From positions 1 through 33,655 of the forward strand of contig DATNIY010000105.1 of NCBI GenBank assembly GCA_035604195.1: a stretch of 33,655 nucleotides of DNA, in the 5' to 3' direction. Position 1 is the stretch's first letter; each line of letters starts with the position of its first letter. The notes below the pieces were generated by a model that saw only the letters and a program-made list of their open reading frames with translations, made no database searches and was not told where the DNA came from. The stretch comes from DATJLY01 sp035604195 (GTDB lineage Bacteria > Pseudomonadota > Alphaproteobacteria > ATCC43930 > CGMCC-115725). This document shows, piece by piece, positions 31,853 through 33,655 of the stretch. A program made the position numbers and the translations under genes.

Positions 31853-33286
31853 TCATGCAGCCGTGCCGCCGACGGTGAGGCCGTCCATGCGCAGGGTCGG
31901 CTGGCCGACGCCGACCGGCACGCCTTGGCCATCCTTGCCGCAGGTGCCGATGCCGTCGTCGAGCTTCAGATCGTTGCCGATCATGGCGATCTTCTTGAGC
32001 GCGTCGGGGCCATTGCCGATGAGGGTCGCGCCCTTCACCGCCGGCCCGACCTTGCCATCCTCGACGAGATAGGCCTCCGAGGCCGAGAAGACGAATTTGC
32101 CGGAGGTGATGTCGACCTGGCCGCCGCCGAAATGCACGGCATAGAGCCCGCGCTTGACCGAGGCGATGATTTCCTTGGGCTCCTTGTCGCCCGCCAGCAT
32201 GTAGGTGTTGGTCATGCGCGGCATCGGCGCATGGGCGAAGCTCTCGCGCCTTCCGTTGCCGGTGGGGCGCATGCCCATGAGGCGCGCATTGAGCCGATCC
32301 TGCATGTAGGCTTTGAGGATGCCGTTCTCGATGAGCACGTTGTAGCCCGAGGGCGTGCCCTCGTCGTCCACCGTGAGCGAGCCGCGGCGGTCCTGCATCG
32401 TGCCGTCATCGACCACGGTGACGCCGGGCGCGGCGACGCGGGTGCCGATCAAGCCCGAGAAGGCCGAGGTCTTCTTGCGGTTGAAATCGCCTTCGAGCCC
32501 ATGGCCGACCGCTTCGTGCAGCATGACGCCGGGCCAGCCCGGGCCGAGCACGACGGTCATCTCGCCGGCCGGCGCCGGCACCGCGCCGAGATTCACGAGC
32601 GCTTGGCGCAGCGCCTCGTCGACCTGGCCGCGCCAATGCTCGGGCTCGAAGTAGCGGTGGTACTCGACGCGCCCGCCGGCGCCCGAGGAGCCGTGCTCCA
32701 TGCGGTCGCCCTCGCCGACGACGATGCTGACATTGAGGCGGACGAGCGGCCTTATGTCGGCGGTGCGGCTGCCGTCGGGGCGCAGGATCTGCACCGCCTG
32801 CCAAATGCCCGACAGCGAGGCCGAGACTTGGCGCACGCGCTTGTCCTTGGCGCGGGCATAGGCGTCGATCTCGGCAAGCAGCTTCGCCTTGGCCGCGAAA
32901 TCAACGGAGCCGAGCGGATTGGCGTCGGTGTAGAGCTGGCGGTTGGTGCCGGGCGGCGGCGCTGCCAGCGTGCCGCTCGCCCCCTGCCGCACCGCGCGCA
33001 CGGTCTCGCCGGCGCGGCGGATCGCCGCTTCCGAGAGTTCCGAGGCATGGGCATAGCCGCAGGCCTCGCCCAAAAGCGCGCGCAGCCCGAAGCCCTGATT
33101 CTGGTCGAAGGCGGCGCTCTTGATGCGGCCATCGTCGAAGGTGAGGCCCTCCGATTGGCTCCATTCCAGGTAGAGCTCGCCATCGTCCATGCCGGCGAGC
33201 GCGTCGCCGACGAGGCGCTCGACTCGCCCGCGATCCATCCCGGTGCGGGTGAAGAACAGCTCGTCGGTGCGGGCGAGATCGGTCAT
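31853..33286 (-). CDS. tldD: Metalloprotease TldD
   Basis: Zinc metalloprotease subunit of the TldD/TldE pair, which degrades unfolded peptides and matures some ribosomal peptides. The zinc motif HEAVGHGLEGDF (HExxxH) is at about 271-282. Other blocks are SQSEGLTFDDGRIKSAAF, NQGFGLRALLG, GGGQVDITSGKFVFSASEAYLVE and the C-terminal MRMDGLTVGGTA-type end. 477 residues, normal. The ATG at 33286 has AGGAGA 8 bases upstream. tldE is not in the window. Divergent from the exported protein at 33540, an arrangement common in alphaproteobacteria when that gene is coxB. Confidence 0.95.
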   Translation of the reverse strand: MTDLARTDELFFTRTGMDRGRVERLVGDALAGMDDGELYLEWSQSEGLTFDDGRIKSAAFDQNQGFGLRALLGEACGYAHASELSEAAIRRAGETVRAVRQGASGTLAAPPPGTNRQLYTDANPLGSVDFAAKAKLLAEIDAYARAKDKRVRQVSASLSGIWQAVQILRPDGSRTADIRPLVRLNVSIVVGEGDRMEHGSSGAGGRVEYHRYFEPEHWRGQVDEALRQALVNLGAVPAPAGEMTVVLGPGWPGVMLHEAVGHGLEGDFNRKKTSAFSGLIGTRVAAPGVTVVDDGTMQDRRGSLTVDDEGTPSGYNVLIENGILKAYMQDRLNARLMGMRPTGNGRRESFAHAPMPRMTNTYMLAGDKEPKEIIASVKRGLYAVHFGGGQVDITSGKFVFSASEAYLVEDGKVGPAVKGATLIGNGPDALKKIAMIGNDLKLDDGIGTCGKDGQGVPVGVGQPTLRMDGLTVGGTAA

Positions 33287-33484
33287 GCGAGTCTCCTGGA
33301 AGGGGGGCGGGCCTTGCTCCCATGATATGGGGATCGGCGGCGGCGCGGGAAGCGTTCCGCCGCGCTTGCCCGATGCTGCCGGGTATGGCACGAAAAGCGA
33401 TGGTTTATGCGTCATAAGGTCGCAATTCTGTGGTTGGCATCGCGGCGGGTGGAGCGGTATGTACGGTGCCCCGTCCGCGGGCGG

Positions 33485-33513
33485 TTGAGTTGCGCCGCAA
33501 GCGGGGGTTTAAT
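33485..33513 (+). promoter_or_regulatory. Candidate sigma-70-type promoter for the 33540 gene
   Basis: TTGAGT at 33485-33490 and TTTAAT at 33508-33513 with a 17-base spacer, 26 bases before the ATG. Both hexamers are close to consensus, in GC-rich surroundings. Confidence 0.45.
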
Positions 33514-33539
33514 CCGGTCGGGCGCAGACGAGGGTGGCG

Positions 33540-33655
33540 ATGAGCATGGGCGGGATGTGGCGGCGCGCGGCGCGGTGCGGCGCTGGGGCGAAGGCGGCGG
33601 CTGCGTCGCTGGTGCTGACGGTGATCCTGGGACCGGCGGCGCTGGCCGAGGAGCC
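33540..33655 (+). CDS. Exported protein, N-terminal fragment; probably cytochrome c oxidase subunit II
   Basis: Only 38 codons are visible before the window ends. They encode a signal peptide: a basic start (MWRRAARCGAGAKAA), a hydrophobic core (ASLVLTVILGPAA) and a cleavage-like ALA-E. GAGGG lies about 8 bases upstream. ATGs at 33546 and 33555 are in frame and could be the start instead. The coxB call is inference from position: tldD divergent from the cox operon is a familiar alphaproteobacterial order. No cox-specific residue is within the window. Confidence 0.5.
   Translation, partial: MSMGGMWRRAARCGAGAKAAAASLVLTVILGPAALAEE

Noticed and set aside
1..33655. CRISPR arrays, rRNA, tRNA, phage genes, toxin-antitoxin pairs
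   Set aside because: No regularly spaced repeats, no rRNA or tRNA consensus parts and no recognisable phage or toxin-antitoxin proteins were seen on either strand.

Overview
The window is very GC-rich, densely packed chromosomal DNA of an alphaproteobacterium. Gene content points to a Rhodospirillales-like organism: cca next to a CoA pyrophosphatase, DUF1285 and a MoxR operon; psd-pssA; an Mla-type transporter whose permease carries a STAS domain; plant-type glutamate-cysteine ligase; and tldD divergent from what looks like coxB. The placement is inferred from protein families and gene order. No rRNA, tRNA, CRISPR array or transposase gene was found.

Layout. 1-2009 (minus): DUF1285, Nudix CoA pyrophosphatase, a small DUF6111-like membrane protein and the 5' part of cca. 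2046-8733 (plus): four overlapping genes for a MoxR ATPase, a DUF58 protein and two large membrane proteins of the Bat/vWA-DUF4159 type. 8814-10329: psd and pssA, the two-step phosphatidylethanolamine pathway. 10293-11297 (minus): a luciferase-like monooxygenase. 11501-12739 (minus): a lower-GC, probably acquired, three-helix membrane protein. 13014-14612 (minus): prfC. 14779-16399 (plus): three small exported or membrane proteins. 16411-20814 (minus): an uncharacterised family protein and a four-gene Mla-like lipid transport operon (permease, ATPase, MCE protein, lipoprotein). 21052-21567: apt. 21555-25507 (minus): a complete spermidine/putrescine ABC transporter, potFGHI-like. 25675-27494 (minus): ubiA followed by a Kir-type potassium channel. 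27577-29737 (plus): rsmE and gshA. 29731-31749 (minus): a secreted glycoside hydrolase-like protein. 31853-33286 (minus): tldD. 33540-end: start of an exported protein, probably coxB.

The most unusual signal is a family of three copies of a 170-190 bp double-hairpin (REP/BIME-like) element at about 20830-21019, 25421-25593 and 31659-31826. The hairpin stems differ in sequence but keep their pairing. All three copies point the same way relative to the next gene. The spacer between the two hairpins carries a Shine-Dalgarno-like GAGGAA and a TTG/GTG/ATG codon, and the gene-proximal hairpin is open in the frame of the downstream gene in all three cases. For the potF-like gene and the glycoside hydrolase no standard start codon remains between the repeat and the hydrophobic core of the signal peptide (one TTG lies inside the potF core), so the repeat appears to supply the translation start and the basic n-region.

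Secondary points are a DUF1285 gene with no standard start codon, the low-GC orphan gene at 11.5-12.7 kb, and strong perfect hairpins in the gaps at 12.9-13.0 and 15.5-15.6 kb. Much of the rest is ordinary housekeeping and transport content.
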